Source: Butyrivibrio sp. Su6
GTDB taxonomy: Bacteria > Bacillota > Clostridia > Lachnospirales > Lachnospiraceae
Assembly (NCBI RefSeq): GCF_900108105.1
Contig: NZ_FNUR01000003.1
Location: 310,001 to 374,000 of the forward strand
Reading direction: 5' to 3'
Length of the DNA stretch: 64,000 nucleotides
Shown here: piece by piece, positions 16,568-24,499 of the stretch
Layout: each line of letters opens with the position of its first letter
How positions within the stretch are numbered: position 1 is the first letter of the stretch
Position numbers and translations under genes: made by a program
The notes under the pieces: generated by a model
The model's database searches: none
Told to the model about the DNA's origin: nothing
Seen by the model: only the letters and a program-made list of their open reading frames with translations

Positions 16568-18091
16568 TCACTGCTCACCAACGTATTCAAAGCTCATACC
16601 ATCATCATGTGATACATACAGTCCTGATGGGTGTTTGCCAAGTTCTTCGCTGTAATAATCCCCTGACCATGGGCTCTGACCTGCAAGCATATATAAACTG
16701 CCATCTTCAAGCCACACCTTTTCCGGTATTACAAAAGGATTGTAAATTGTTCCATCTGAAAGTTTGACCTTTGCAGAGGGATAATTTATCTGGGTAAAAG
16801 ACTTTCCTCCGTCTTCAGTTCTGTAAAGAAGCGCATCATCACCGCCGTTATAAGACAGGCAGGAAAATCCAAGGTTCGAATCATCGATGAATGTTATCCA
16901 TTCTGCCTGACCACCGAAGCCATTGTAGGGATCACGATTTACCATGACCGGTGTTTTTTCTCCTTTTTGATAAGCAACAAGGGAGTAGTAACTGCTGCCA
17001 CCTGCTCTGTCCACAAGAAGCATGCCATATGTTACTCCGTCCTTCGTTGTATAGGAGCACTCCGGCTCAACAGACGGGAAAAATTCATCGCTCCCATCAT
17101 CCACAAACTCAAGCATTCCATAGGCTTTATGTTTTGGATAATCTGCTGATGTCAGCTTTTTATCCACAAAGTCATATATCGCTTCGTACAAAGGATCGTG
17201 ATCATATCCAACACTGATGTATGGCGATGGATCAAATGAATCAGAAATGGATGGCATAGCAAAAACAATCTCTTTGTATAACCAGGGTGCATCTTCATAG
17301 GGAACTCTTTCAAGGCAGGACTCAAGCCACTGACAGATATTCTCACAAAACCAGGTCATATCCTGCATCCCATTCTCATCGATTATGGGAACCTGAACTC
17401 TTCCGATACTGTTTTCAGTGCATGCTTTTTCTTGCCAATAAAGGCCTCTTTGAAACCTTTCAGGAAAAGTATCTTCTGTGACTGCAATGAAATCATTTAA
17501 GTACTGATACTCTTTTTTAATCTGCTCAGAAATCTCACCTGAATCATCTCCGGTAGCAGCCGTAATATCCACTCCTGTATTGTCTTTAAAACCATTAACA
17601 TACGAATAGAATATTCCCTCTGCTACAGAATCTGCTGAATCTCCTATATCATGCTCAAGCCTTCTGTAAAAAAAGCTGCTCTTTGACCATACAGAATAGT
17701 CACATCCTCCATAGCCATCTTCAGTTTTTATCAGGTACAGGTTGCTTTTTTGAAGCACCACATGTCCATAGTTGTAATCAAAGGCCAGATATAACCAACT
17801 TCCCGCCAAAAAAATAATTGCAAGACATGTGACCCCAAGGCTGGCGCACCGTAAAATGGTCTTCCCGGGATTTGCTACATCTTTTAACACTTTGATCCAA
17901 ATGATAGCGCAGATGATAACGAGCACAATCTGCCATATGACAACCAGCCACATTCCTGCATCATTGCACCATCTATGCAGTTTCCTAATATCAGTCTCTC
18001 CCTGCTTTAATACCACAAAAAATATCGTCAGTGCGCATAGAATTCCCATCAGCACTGACGATATTATTATCCACTTTTTCCCCTTATCCAT
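16568..18091 (-). CDS. Membrane protein with extracellular BNR/sialidase-like repeats, function unknown
   Basis: 507 residues. Three hydrophobic segments occupy the first ~110 residues (about 8-28, 48-67, 85-105). A long hydrophilic domain outside the membrane follows. The C-terminal half contains Asp-box-like repeats: 'LLYRTEDGGKSFTQI' and 'GLYVSHDDGMSFEYV', the S/T-x-D-x-G-x-x-F pattern of BNR propellers. There is no catalytic sialidase signature. GGGAG precedes the start. It is 20 bp after the GNAT gene and closed by two terminators, so it is probably the last gene of that unit. Enzymatic role unassigned. Confidence 0.7.
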   Translation of the reverse strand: MDKGKKWIIISSVLMGILCALTIFFVVLKQGETDIRKLHRWCNDAGMWLVVIWQIVLVIICAIIWIKVLKDVANPGKTILRCASLGVTCLAIIFLAGSWLYLAFDYNYGHVVLQKSNLYLIKTEDGYGGCDYSVWSKSSFFYRRLEHDIGDSADSVAEGIFYSYVNGFKDNTGVDITAATGDDSGEISEQIKKEYQYLNDFIAVTEDTFPERFQRGLYWQEKACTENSIGRVQVPIIDENGMQDMTWFCENICQWLESCLERVPYEDAPWLYKEIVFAMPSISDSFDPSPYISVGYDHDPLYEAIYDFVDKKLTSADYPKHKAYGMLEFVDDGSDEFFPSVEPECSYTTKDGVTYGMLLVDRAGGSSYYSLVAYQKGEKTPVMVNRDPYNGFGGQAEWITFIDDSNLGFSCLSYNGGDDALLYRTEDGGKSFTQINYPSAKVKLSDGTIYNPFVIPEKVWLEDGSLYMLAGQSPWSGDYYSEELGKHPSGLYVSHDDGMSFEYVGEQ

Positions 18092-18110
18092 AACGTTTTA
18101 CTCCCGGTTG

Positions 18111-18599
18111 TTATATTAGCTCTTTTTCATAGCACAAAAAGTCCTGATCATACATGTGACACTCGCCTACTACATTATAGCCAAATATAGCATAGCACTT
18201 AATTGCCTTCACGTTATACTTATTTACAAGAAAATGAACACTCTTGTAGCCTCGTTCCTTCAATGCTTCCATCCCGTGCTGCATCATTTTTCTGGCAAGT
18301 CCCCTATTCTGCATAGAAGGTGTAACTGCAATTCTGGCCAGTTCTCCACCTGGGAAAATATCTCTGTTCCAGCACACAAGATTGTCTACATCCTCATCCA
18401 CTTCTAACGATATCGCTGCAATGACCTTTCCGTCCGCTTTCATAACAAACAGAGCATCTCGGGACAGATCAAAATCAATAGTCTCATTTGACGGGTAATC
18501 TTCATCCCATGGACAAAACTCCCTGCCCTTCTGCTCCTCGTACAAATCCAATATCTGCTGCCTATCCTGCTCAGACGCAAGTACTATATTATAATCCAT
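18111..18599 (-). CDS. GNAT-family N-acetyltransferase
   Basis: 162 residues with the GNAT core: 'LARIAVTPSMQNRGLARKMMQHGMEAL' (about 88-114), where the 'QNRGLA' loop binds the acetyl-CoA pyrophosphate, followed by 'VHFLVNKYNVKAIKCYAIFGYNVVGE', the usual C-terminal strand-helix pair. Acceptor substrate is not predictable. GGAGG precedes the ATG. It sits between the methyltransferase and the BNR-like membrane protein on the same strand. Confidence 0.85.
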   Translation of the reverse strand: MDYNIVLASEQDRQQILDLYEEQKGREFCPWDEDYPSNETIDFDLSRDALFVMKADGKVIAAISLEVDEDVDNLVCWNRDIFPGGELARIAVTPSMQNRGLARKMMQHGMEALKERGYKSVHFLVNKYNVKAIKCYAIFGYNVVGECHMYDQDFLCYEKELI

Positions 18600-18648
18600 T
18601 AAATCTGCCCTCCTCCAAATATATTTTCGTCGTTAAAACTCTCATGTA

Positions 18649-19422
18649 TTATCTTTTTATATACCAAGTATAGCCATCGAAAATAAGCTCCTGCTCCTTA
18701 TCTTTAAAAATCAGAGATAAAGTATCCTTCATCCAGCTCCTGACCTGTAATTCAACCATCTCACCACTTTCAATCTTGGCATTAACATTGGACTGTATCA
18801 TCATAAAGTCTATAAAGTCATCCAAACTAAAGGAATGAATGAGTTCATAGTTAATCTGCTTATACATTTTTAATCCGTTTATTAAATCTGCATCAGTCCA
18901 GATATTCTCTTTACGCGGTGGCTTGGGGAATCGTTTCAAATACTCGTCTTGATACCACCTTGTATATTCAGGAACATTTTTCATTTTATCTGTAATCCAG
19001 AAATCATAAATTATAATAAAACACTCATTCTTGGTCACTTCGATAAGGTTTTCCATAAATTTCTTTTCATCAACCCAATTGACCATTCCTGCGGCTGATA
19101 CAACATCATACTTTTCATCAGGTATCAAAGTATCTTCTGCCCCCGCAGTATAAAAACTATATGCTTCGTCTGATCCATATAATTCATTGCAGACCTCTAC
19201 CATTGATTCTGCGATATCTGTACCTGTCACATGTCTACATATAGTCTTAAGCGCTTTAGTTGACAGCCCTGCACCACAGCCAACATCAAGTCCATTACTT
19301 AACATATAATCTTCGGGCAAATCACAATCTTTTCTAAACCTGTCAATTACACCTTTGTGTAACCAAGGTCTTTTTGCATACCCCTCCGCAATTCTATGCG
19401 AATCAAATGATTTATTGTTCAT
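18649..19422 (-). CDS. SAM-dependent methyltransferase (class I)
   Basis: 257 residues from the ATG at 19422, preceded by GGGGGA. Motif I 'GLDVGCGAGLSTKAL' (about 42-56) and acidic motif II 'GTDIAESMVEV' mark a UbiE-like Rossmann methyltransferase; motif near 'YDVVSAAGMVNWV' fits the post-I region. Substrate is unknown. The start is translationally coupled to a 19-codon fragment of a P-loop kinase gene that ends 2 nt upstream (TAAGTATG). Reading further upstream in frame adds 16 codons but lacks a ribosome site. Confidence 0.82.
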   Translation of the reverse strand: MNNKSFDSHRIAEGYAKRPWLHKGVIDRFRKDCDLPEDYMLSNGLDVGCGAGLSTKALKTICRHVTGTDIAESMVEVCNELYGSDEAYSFYTAGAEDTLIPDEKYDVVSAAGMVNWVDEKKFMENLIEVTKNECFIIIYDFWITDKMKNVPEYTRWYQDEYLKRFPKPPRKENIWTDADLINGLKMYKQINYELIHSFSLDDFIDFMMIQSNVNAKIESGEMVELQVRSWMKDTLSLIFKDKEQELIFDGYTWYIKR

Positions 19423-19424
19423 AC

Positions 19425-19484
19425 TTATACTTCCCCCAAGGTACTTTTTCCTGCTCCATTTAGTCCACAAATAATAATTCGCAT
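19425..19484 (-). pseudogene. 5' fragment of a P-loop kinase gene
   Basis: ATG followed by 16 codons encoding MRIIICGLNGAGKSTLG, then Glu-Val-stop. Those 17 residues equal the N-terminus of the intact kinase at 22538-23056. The DNA differs at about eight positions, all synonymous, so the source was a homologue rather than a copy of this gene. Truncation falls at TTGGGG, shared between the kinase codons and the ribosome site of the following methyltransferase gene, suggesting a microhomology deletion. Confidence 0.75.
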
Positions 19485-19495
19485 AGTGATTTACG

Positions 19496-19822
19496 TCACC
19501 AGCGCTTCATGTTCTTTTGAAACTTGTTTGTGTAAGTATCTTTTAACTCCTTTGCAGTTATTCCATAGCAAAGAAGCACATCGTTATAGTACATTAGGAC
19601 ATCTGCAAGCTCTTCTATCAGATGCTCACGCTCAGGGTTATCCGCATTAGACGCTTCAGGGCCATACTTCTTCACTATATCAATGACTTCTCCAACTTCA
19701 CCAATCATCCACAGCAGCTTACTCTTCCCAACTTCCGGAGAAATACCTTCCCACTTATCCTTGTACTTCTCCTGTAAAGCTCTCTGCATATCAAGCATTT
19801 CATTTATACCAAAATCTGACAT
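19496..19822 (-). CDS. MazG-like nucleotide pyrophosphohydrolase
   Basis: 108 residues of the all-alpha NTP pyrophosphatase family, which cleaves (often non-canonical) NTPs to NMP and pyrophosphate. The metal site is visible as 'WMIGEVGEVIDIVKK' (about 38-52, ExxE) and 'HLIEELADVLMYYNDVLL' (about 67-84, ExxD). One short domain means the homodimeric form. GGGGAG precedes the ATG. It lies between the histidine phosphatase and the kinase fragment, in a run of nucleotide-handling genes. Confidence 0.85.
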   Translation of the reverse strand: MSDFGINEMLDMQRALQEKYKDKWEGISPEVGKSKLLWMIGEVGEVIDIVKKYGPEASNADNPEREHLIEELADVLMYYNDVLLCYGITAKELKDTYTNKFQKNMKRW

Positions 19823-19832
19823 AATTCTCCCC

Positions 19833-20396
19833 TTAACACTTTCTTGTAAGTAAAATCACTTCTCCATTCCTATAGTTCACTCGCTCTTTATCTGCTTTGA
19901 AACCCACATTCTTCATTATTCTAATCAAAGTATGCATAAAGAAGCCATGTGTGACTACAGCACAATCCTCATTATGCTTTATTATCATGTTCACAAACTG
20001 CTCAGCTCTCTTAGAAGTCTGCTTCCTGCCTTCAGGTTGTCTTTTATTTCCGGTCAGCCATTGCAGCCTTCCTAAAACATTCCAGACCCCCAACGGCAAA
20101 CGTATTGCTATATCAAATCCTGAATGAAGCGGAACCTCATTTAGCAGTGCTGTCCTATTGAAAGCCTCTTCTCCAAATATCTTTTCTGCAGTTTGTAGAG
20201 TCCTGTCCAAATCGCTAATATAAACTTTTTGAATATCATCGTTCACTGTATCTACAGATGCCTTATCAATTGGAGCTTTGTCATATAACGCACACTGCTC
20301 ATCAAACTCAGCAGATGTGCACCACTTTTTCCAATCATGAAGTACTTTTCCATGCCTAATTATCATTACTCTCATAGAATAGCTGCCATTCCCCAA
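19833..20396 (-). CDS. Histidine phosphatase (phosphoglycerate mutase-like) family protein
   Basis: 187 residues. The phosphohistidine motif 'IIRHGK' lies at about 12-17; the second catalytic His is in 'VVTHGFFMH' (about 148-156); 'SDLDRTLQTAE' provides the phosphate-binding Arg. Family members act as small-molecule phosphatases or mutases; substrate unknown. The start is uncertain: an in-frame ATG at 20375 (MRVMIIRHG) would give the usual short N-terminus, but the upstream ATG has GGGAG 10 nt before it. Spacing to MazG is 10 bp. Confidence 0.8.
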   Translation of the reverse strand: MGNGSYSMRVMIIRHGKVLHDWKKWCTSAEFDEQCALYDKAPIDKASVDTVNDDIQKVYISDLDRTLQTAEKIFGEEAFNRTALLNEVPLHSGFDIAIRLPLGVWNVLGRLQWLTGNKRQPEGRKQTSKRAEQFVNMIIKHNEDCAVVTHGFFMHTLIRIMKNVGFKADKERVNYRNGEVILLTRKC

Positions 20397-20408
20397 TATC
20401 TCCCGATA

Positions 20409-20891
20409 TTATAGTTTTAAAACTGCAATTAATTCTTCTCCGTCCACATCCCCGGTTTCTACAAATCCAATAGACTCATAAAGAGCTTTTGCCACCTTAT
20501 TCTCCGGTTCATATGAAAGCCAACAGTATTCAGCCTTTCCACATGGAAATGTCCTAATAAATTCGAGCGCAAGTTCTATTGCTATTCTGCCATAGCCCTT
20601 TTGCTGATATCTCTTATCTATCATCAGCCGCCAAAGATTATAGTTGTTGTTTGCAATTGCTGGAGCATCGTCCCAATAATCATCTTTGTCATATCCGATC
20701 ATGACAAATCCAACCAGAATATCCTCATCATAGATGCCAAAAGGGAAAGCATAACCATTATTTGTGATGGTTGTATAAGCCTCAATGATACTAACGTCAT
20801 TAGAAGCAACAAATTCTCTCTGGTCTTCATTAACAGATAGTTTTAATATATCCCAAACATTTTTTCCATTTATCTTCTCAAGTCTTAACAT
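20409..20891 (-). CDS. GNAT acetyltransferase, BltD/diamine-acetyltransferase-like
   Basis: 160 residues. Resembles spermine/spermidine acetyltransferases: 'GIYDEDILVGFVMIGYD' (about 57-73), 'LWRLMIDKRYQQKGYGRIAIELALEFIR' (about 87-114, acetyl-CoA loop QQKGYG), 'YEPENKVAKALYESIGFVETG' at the C-terminus. It would acetylate a polyamine or related amine with acetyl-CoA in the cytoplasm. The sub-family call rests on overall pattern only. AAGGAAG precedes the ATG. Packed between the HAD and histidine phosphatase genes. Confidence 0.82.
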   Translation of the reverse strand: MLRLEKINGKNVWDILKLSVNEDQREFVASNDVSIIEAYTTITNNGYAFPFGIYDEDILVGFVMIGYDKDDYWDDAPAIANNNYNLWRLMIDKRYQQKGYGRIAIELALEFIRTFPCGKAEYCWLSYEPENKVAKALYESIGFVETGDVDGEELIAVLKL

Positions 20892-20909
20892 ATAGTCTCT
20901 TCCTTCTAA

Positions 20910-21407
20910 CTAATTTCCCAGTAGTATAGTTATAGCTTTTTCAACATCTTTTGTAGTAAGGCCAACCTCAGCATCTGTCCTTACCTGATGTTTTTCAATC
21001 TCACTATTATGAAGTTCAAGATCATCAAGTACTACCCAATTTGCAGAGGGATTATCTTTTAACCACAAAAGAATTTCATCAGCTTTAACCAGGCTAAACT
21101 TCTTGGTCTTTCTTATCTCTTCCGTAGTTAAGTCTGGTGTTACTCCTGCAATCGTAATGCCTGCTTCCTTCATTGTGTTAGCCAAAAAATCTGCTTCCGT
21201 CCTTAATGGTTTCATCGTTTCATCAAACCAAAATCTCCAGCCAGAATGAAGAATTATCTTAGCATTAGTTCTTTTCACAAGGCTTCCAAGTAACTTTACA
21301 GCCTCAAAATCAATATATTTGCCATTACTAATCTCACGTTGATGTTCGTTGTCCCAAAACTTCGATTTAAGGACTCCATCCACATCAAGGAATATTACAT
21401 TGCTCAT
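20910..21407 (-). CDS. HAD-like hydrolase (Swiss-Army-Knife RNA-repair-associated type)
   Basis: 165 residues from the ATG at 21407 (AAGGGA 7 nt upstream); an upstream in-frame extension is not supported. Motif I 'FLDVDGVLKS' (about 5-14) supplies the nucleophile and acid Asp; motif II 'KIILHSGWRFWF' supplies the Ser; motif IV 'WVVLDDLEL' closes the site. The pattern 'DVDGVL ... HSGWR' and short cap resemble the HAD domains linked to RNA repair proteins (PF18143-type). A phosphatase acting on nucleic-acid ends or nucleotides is likely but unproven. Confidence 0.78.
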   Translation of the reverse strand: MSNVIFLDVDGVLKSKFWDNEHQREISNGKYIDFEAVKLLGSLVKRTNAKIILHSGWRFWFDETMKPLRTEADFLANTMKEAGITIAGVTPDLTTEEIRKTKKFSLVKADEILLWLKDNPSANWVVLDDLELHNSEIEKHQVRTDAEVGLTTKDVEKAITILLGN

Positions 21408-21482
21408 AATACAATCCCTTACTAACGTTTTTATGAAAAAATTCCTGTCACCATTATGGTGTATGCCCATAAATAGGCATTT

Positions 21483-22490
21483 TCAGCCGTTTATAAATTC
21501 ATCTGCTTCAAACAGTATTCTTCTTGGAGCCTCATATTCCAACAGATGTAATGCATCTTCAAGTTTCAATCTTTTGATAGTTTTCACTTCTTGTGGCCTT
21601 ACAATCCTAGGCTCCTGATTTTTATTTTCTGCAAGAAAGTACACAATCTGCCTCTTTATGGTTGGTCTCTCGGCAGGTACATATTCACTAACTTTTCTAA
21701 AACCTGATATCAATTTTAGATCAAGTCCCGTTTCTTCCAAAATCTCTCGAATTGCTGTTTGTTCCTCAGATTCACCAATTTCAATATGGCCTTTCGGAAA
21801 ACTATAAAATCCAGACGTTTCCTCAACTAAAAAATATTCTGTGTGACCATCTATTATCGAATAAACTACAGCACCACATGATTTTTCCGGAATTATTTTG
21901 GATTCTTGCAAAAATCTAATGCACTTTTCATCAAAAGAACCTGCAAGAACTGAAAGCTCATCTAATGAGCAGTCATTAAAGTACTTGCCGTTGGCAGGAC
22001 AAATCGTTACAACATCAAGCGGATTACCTCTATGTTTCCTGTTAACATTTGGTTCATTAGATATGTAAAAATCGTCATCAGGTACTTCTGTAGTATATTC
22101 TTTTCCATCTATCAGCAGAACCAATCCTGTAATATAACGTGCCTTCAGCCTTCCTCCGTATCTTGCAGCCAGATTACTATAATGCTCAATCATTTCCTCT
22201 TCCGATAATGTCTTACCTTTTACCCTGCGCACAAATAATCCTGGCTGCGCATCTGCAGGAATATCATCTACATAGAGCCCTGAATCTGCTGCTAATGTCG
22301 GAAGTCCTGTTTTTTCATAATACGCCATTGCCTTTAATCTGGCATTTTCTATAGGAGTACTGCCTGATTCATCGACATCTATATGAATTCCCAGGTCTTT
22401 AGGAGTAATAATCTCTACATCATATCCCGTGAGTCTGTATCTCATATTACATATTTTGGATTCATTCCCTGTAGCATATAACAATTGCAT
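21483..22490 (-). CDS. Fusion: RdgB/HAM1-like nucleotide pyrophosphatase + NUDIX hydrolase
   Basis: 335 residues. Residues 1-~200 match the HAM1/RdgB family that hydrolyses ITP/XTP and dITP: 'LLYATGNESKICNM' at the N-terminus, 'TPIENARLKAMAYYEKTGLPTLAADSGLYV' (about 45-74) and 'PGLFVRRV'. Residues ~205-335 form a NUDIX domain whose box G-x5-E-x7-R-E-x2-E-E-x-G runs from 'GHIEIGES' to 'EILEETGL' (about 241-263); the flanking 'YSFPKGH' resembles Ap4A hydrolases. One protein would thus hold two house-cleaning activities. AAAGG precedes the ATG. HAM1 proteins are normally separate genes of ~200 residues, so the fusion is unusual. Confidence 0.85.
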   Translation of the reverse strand: MQLLYATGNESKICNMRYRLTGYDVEIITPKDLGIHIDVDESGSTPIENARLKAMAYYEKTGLPTLAADSGLYVDDIPADAQPGLFVRRVKGKTLSEEEMIEHYSNLAARYGGRLKARYITGLVLLIDGKEYTTEVPDDDFYISNEPNVNRKHRGNPLDVVTICPANGKYFNDCSLDELSVLAGSFDEKCIRFLQESKIIPEKSCGAVVYSIIDGHTEYFLVEETSGFYSFPKGHIEIGESEEQTAIREILEETGLDLKLISGFRKVSEYVPAERPTIKRQIVYFLAENKNQEPRIVRPQEVKTIKRLKLEDALHLLEYEAPRRILFEADEFING

Positions 22491-22537
22491 ATTTCAAATA
22501 CCTTTCTCACAAGCTTATTCATCACCCTTGCATCCAC

Positions 22538-23056
22538 TCAGCGATCAATACGATTTAATATTATTTCAACATTGGTAGCCACTTCGGCAGTTCCATCTAT
22601 ACTAATCACAGGACAAGTTAAATCATTCAGCCAACCTTTTACATGATCATCAGATCTAGCCTCGACCATTTTAAAGAAATGTTCTTCACTCTCGTAAAGG
22701 TCTCCCCCTGGTAACATACGATTTCCAAATTTGTCATTGGATCTTTTTCTTACTCTTGCCATTCTAATCTCTTTGGGTATATCAATGTATACTGCCATAT
22801 CGAATAGTTTTTCTATCTGCTCACTGTAATTACCACGAACTGATGCAAGTACAACATCATCGTTTTCTTCCAAGTCTTTGAGTAACAGCACTGCTACTTC
22901 TTCCTCTGTCCTCTGAACACTGTATTCATATTTATCATCTGTTTTCGGGAAATAATAATCTTCGATATCTCTGAATTCATAATGAAGCTGCCCTGCCAGT
23001 GCTCTCCCCAAAGTACTTTTACCAGCTCCATTTAAACCACAAATAATGATACGCAT
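22538..23056 (-). CDS. P-loop nucleoside/nucleotide kinase-like protein
   Basis: 172 residues. Walker A 'GLNGAGKST' (7-15); 'DIEDYYFPK' (about 30-38) follows as in small-molecule kinases, then a lid-like region 'RVRKRSNDKFGNR' (about 105-117). The shape fits the shikimate/adenylate/cytidylate kinase-like P-loop group, with ATP as phosphate donor; acceptor unknown. GGGGGAG precedes the ATG. It is the first gene of the cluster after the tuf terminator. A homologue's first 17 codons persist at 19425-19484. Confidence 0.75.
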   Translation of the reverse strand: MRIIICGLNGAGKSTLGRALAGQLHYEFRDIEDYYFPKTDDKYEYSVQRTEEEVAVLLLKDLEENDDVVLASVRGNYSEQIEKLFDMAVYIDIPKEIRMARVRKRSNDKFGNRMLPGGDLYESEEHFFKMVEARSDDHVKGWLNDLTCPVISIDGTAEVATNVEIILNRIDR

Positions 23057-23103
23057 AGTCTTTTACTCCCCCAAATATACTCAATACGTTTCTTTATTGT
23101 ACG

Positions 23104-23137
23104 AAAAAAGAGCCCCAAGCACAAGGCTTGAAGCTCT
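23104..23137 (-). terminator. Terminator of the rpsL-rpsG-fusA-tuf unit
   Basis: GAGCCCCAAGC (23110-23120) pairs with GCTTGAAGCTC (23126-23136) with minor mismatches; a T-run follows on the minus strand. Located 35 bp past the tuf stop codon. Confidence 0.85.
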
Positions 23138-23171
23138 TTATAAACTCTGTGTTTATGCAATCCGATAAGAA

Positions 23172-24362
23172 TTACTCAACGATTGTAGCAACCTTACCTG
23201 ATCCAACTGTACGTCCACCCTCACGGATAGCGAACTTAAGACCCTGCTCCATAGCGATTGGGTGAATAAGCTCGATGCTCATTGTTACGTGGTCACCAGG
23301 CATGCACATCTCAACACCTTCTGGAAGGTTGCAGACACCTGTAACGTCAGTTGTTCTGAAGTAGAACTGTGGTCTGTAGTTTGTGAAGAAAGGAGTATGA
23401 CGGCCACCCTCGTCCTTTGTAAGAACGTAAACCTCAGCAGTGAACTTTGTATGGCAAGTTACTGTACCAGGCTTTGTGATAACCTGTCCTCTCTGGATAC
23501 CATCACGGTCAACACCACGAAGAAGAAGACCAACGTTGTCACCAGCTTCGCAGTAATCCATTGTCTTACGGAACATCTCGATACCTGTTACAACAGACTT
23601 AGATGTCTCTTCCTTGATACCAACGATTTCGATTTCTTCGTTAAGGTTAAGTGAACCTCTCTCTACTCTACCAGTAGCAACTGTTCCACGTCCTGTGATT
23701 GTGAATACGTCCTCAACAGGCATAAGGAAAGGCTTGTCGTTCTCACGAGTAGGTTCAGGAATGTATGAATCAACTGTATCCATAAGTTCCATGATCTTAT
23801 CGCCCCACTCAGACTTAGGATCTTCAAGAGCCTTAAGAGCTGAACCACGAATGATAGGTGTATCATCTCCAGGGAACTCATACTCTGTAAGAAGGTCTCT
23901 GATCTCCATCTCAACGAGGTCAAGAAGCTCAGGATCGTCAACCATATCGCACTTGTTCATGAATACGATGATGTAAGGTACACCAACCTGACGTGAAAGA
24001 AGAACGTGCTCCTTTGTCTGAGCCATAACACCATCAGTAGCAGCAACAACAAGGATTGATCCATCCATCTGAGCTGCACCTGTGATCATGTTCTTAACGT
24101 AGTCAGCGTGGCCTGGGCAGTCAACGTGAGCATAGTGTCTCTTCTCTGTCTCGTACTCGATGTGAGCAGAGTTGATTGTGATTCCTCTTTCCTTCTCTTC
24201 AGGAGCCTTATCGATCTGATCGAATGCTACTGCAGGGCTGAATCCTCTATCAGCAAGTACTGCTGTGATAGCAGCTGTAAGAGTTGTCTTACCATGGTCA
24301 ACGTGACCGATTGTACCAATGTTAACGTGTGGTTTGGTTCTGTCAAACTTAGCTTTTGCCAT
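23172..24362 (-). CDS. tuf: Elongation factor Tu
   Basis: 396 residues, full length. EF-Tu carries aminoacyl-tRNA to the ribosome as the GTP form. GTPase motifs: 'GHVDHGKT' (G1, about 19-26), the switch-I 'RGITI' , 'DCPGH' (G3, about 82-86), 'NKCD' (G4, about 137-140) and 'SALK' (G5). The domain 2-3 signature '[13 protein letters not shown]' and C-terminal '[15 protein letters not shown]' are intact. Last gene of the str operon, 137 bp after fusA, followed by a terminator. Domain order and length are normal. Confidence 0.99.
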   Translation of the reverse strand: MAKAKFDRTKPHVNIGTIGHVDHGKTTLTAAITAVLADRGFSPAVAFDQIDKAPEEKERGITINSAHIEYETEKRHYAHVDCPGHADYVKNMITGAAQMDGSILVVAATDGVMAQTKEHVLLSRQVGVPYIIVFMNKCDMVDDPELLDLVEMEIRDLLTEYEFPGDDTPIIRGSALKALEDPKSEWGDKIMELMDTVDSYIPEPTRENDKPFLMPVEDVFTITGRGTVATGRVERGSLNLNEEIEIVGIKEETSKSVVTGIEMFRKTMDYCEAGDNVGLLLRGVDRDGIQRGQVITKPGTVTCHTKFTAEVYVLTKDEGGRHTPFFTNYRPQFYFRTTDVTGVCNLPEGVEMCMPGDHVTMSIELIHPIAMEQGLKFAIREGGRTVGSGKVATIVE

Positions 24363-24448
24363 TTCTAAATATCCTCCTTAGTGAAATGTTAATAAACATT
24401 TACATACATAATTTAACCGACTATATCGATTATATTAAATGTTTGCCG

Positions 24449-24475
24449 CTAAATCAAGCAAAAAACTTGATTTAG
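24449..24475 (-). other. Hairpin between fusA and tuf
   Basis: CTAAATCAAG (24449-24458) and CTTGATTTAG (24466-24475) form a perfect 10-bp stem with a 7-nt loop. No T-run follows the stem on the minus strand, so it is more likely an mRNA-stability or processing element, or a spacer hairpin, than a terminator. Confidence 0.5.
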
Positions 24476-24499
24476 TCAGCATACATTTACTTTTTTTCA

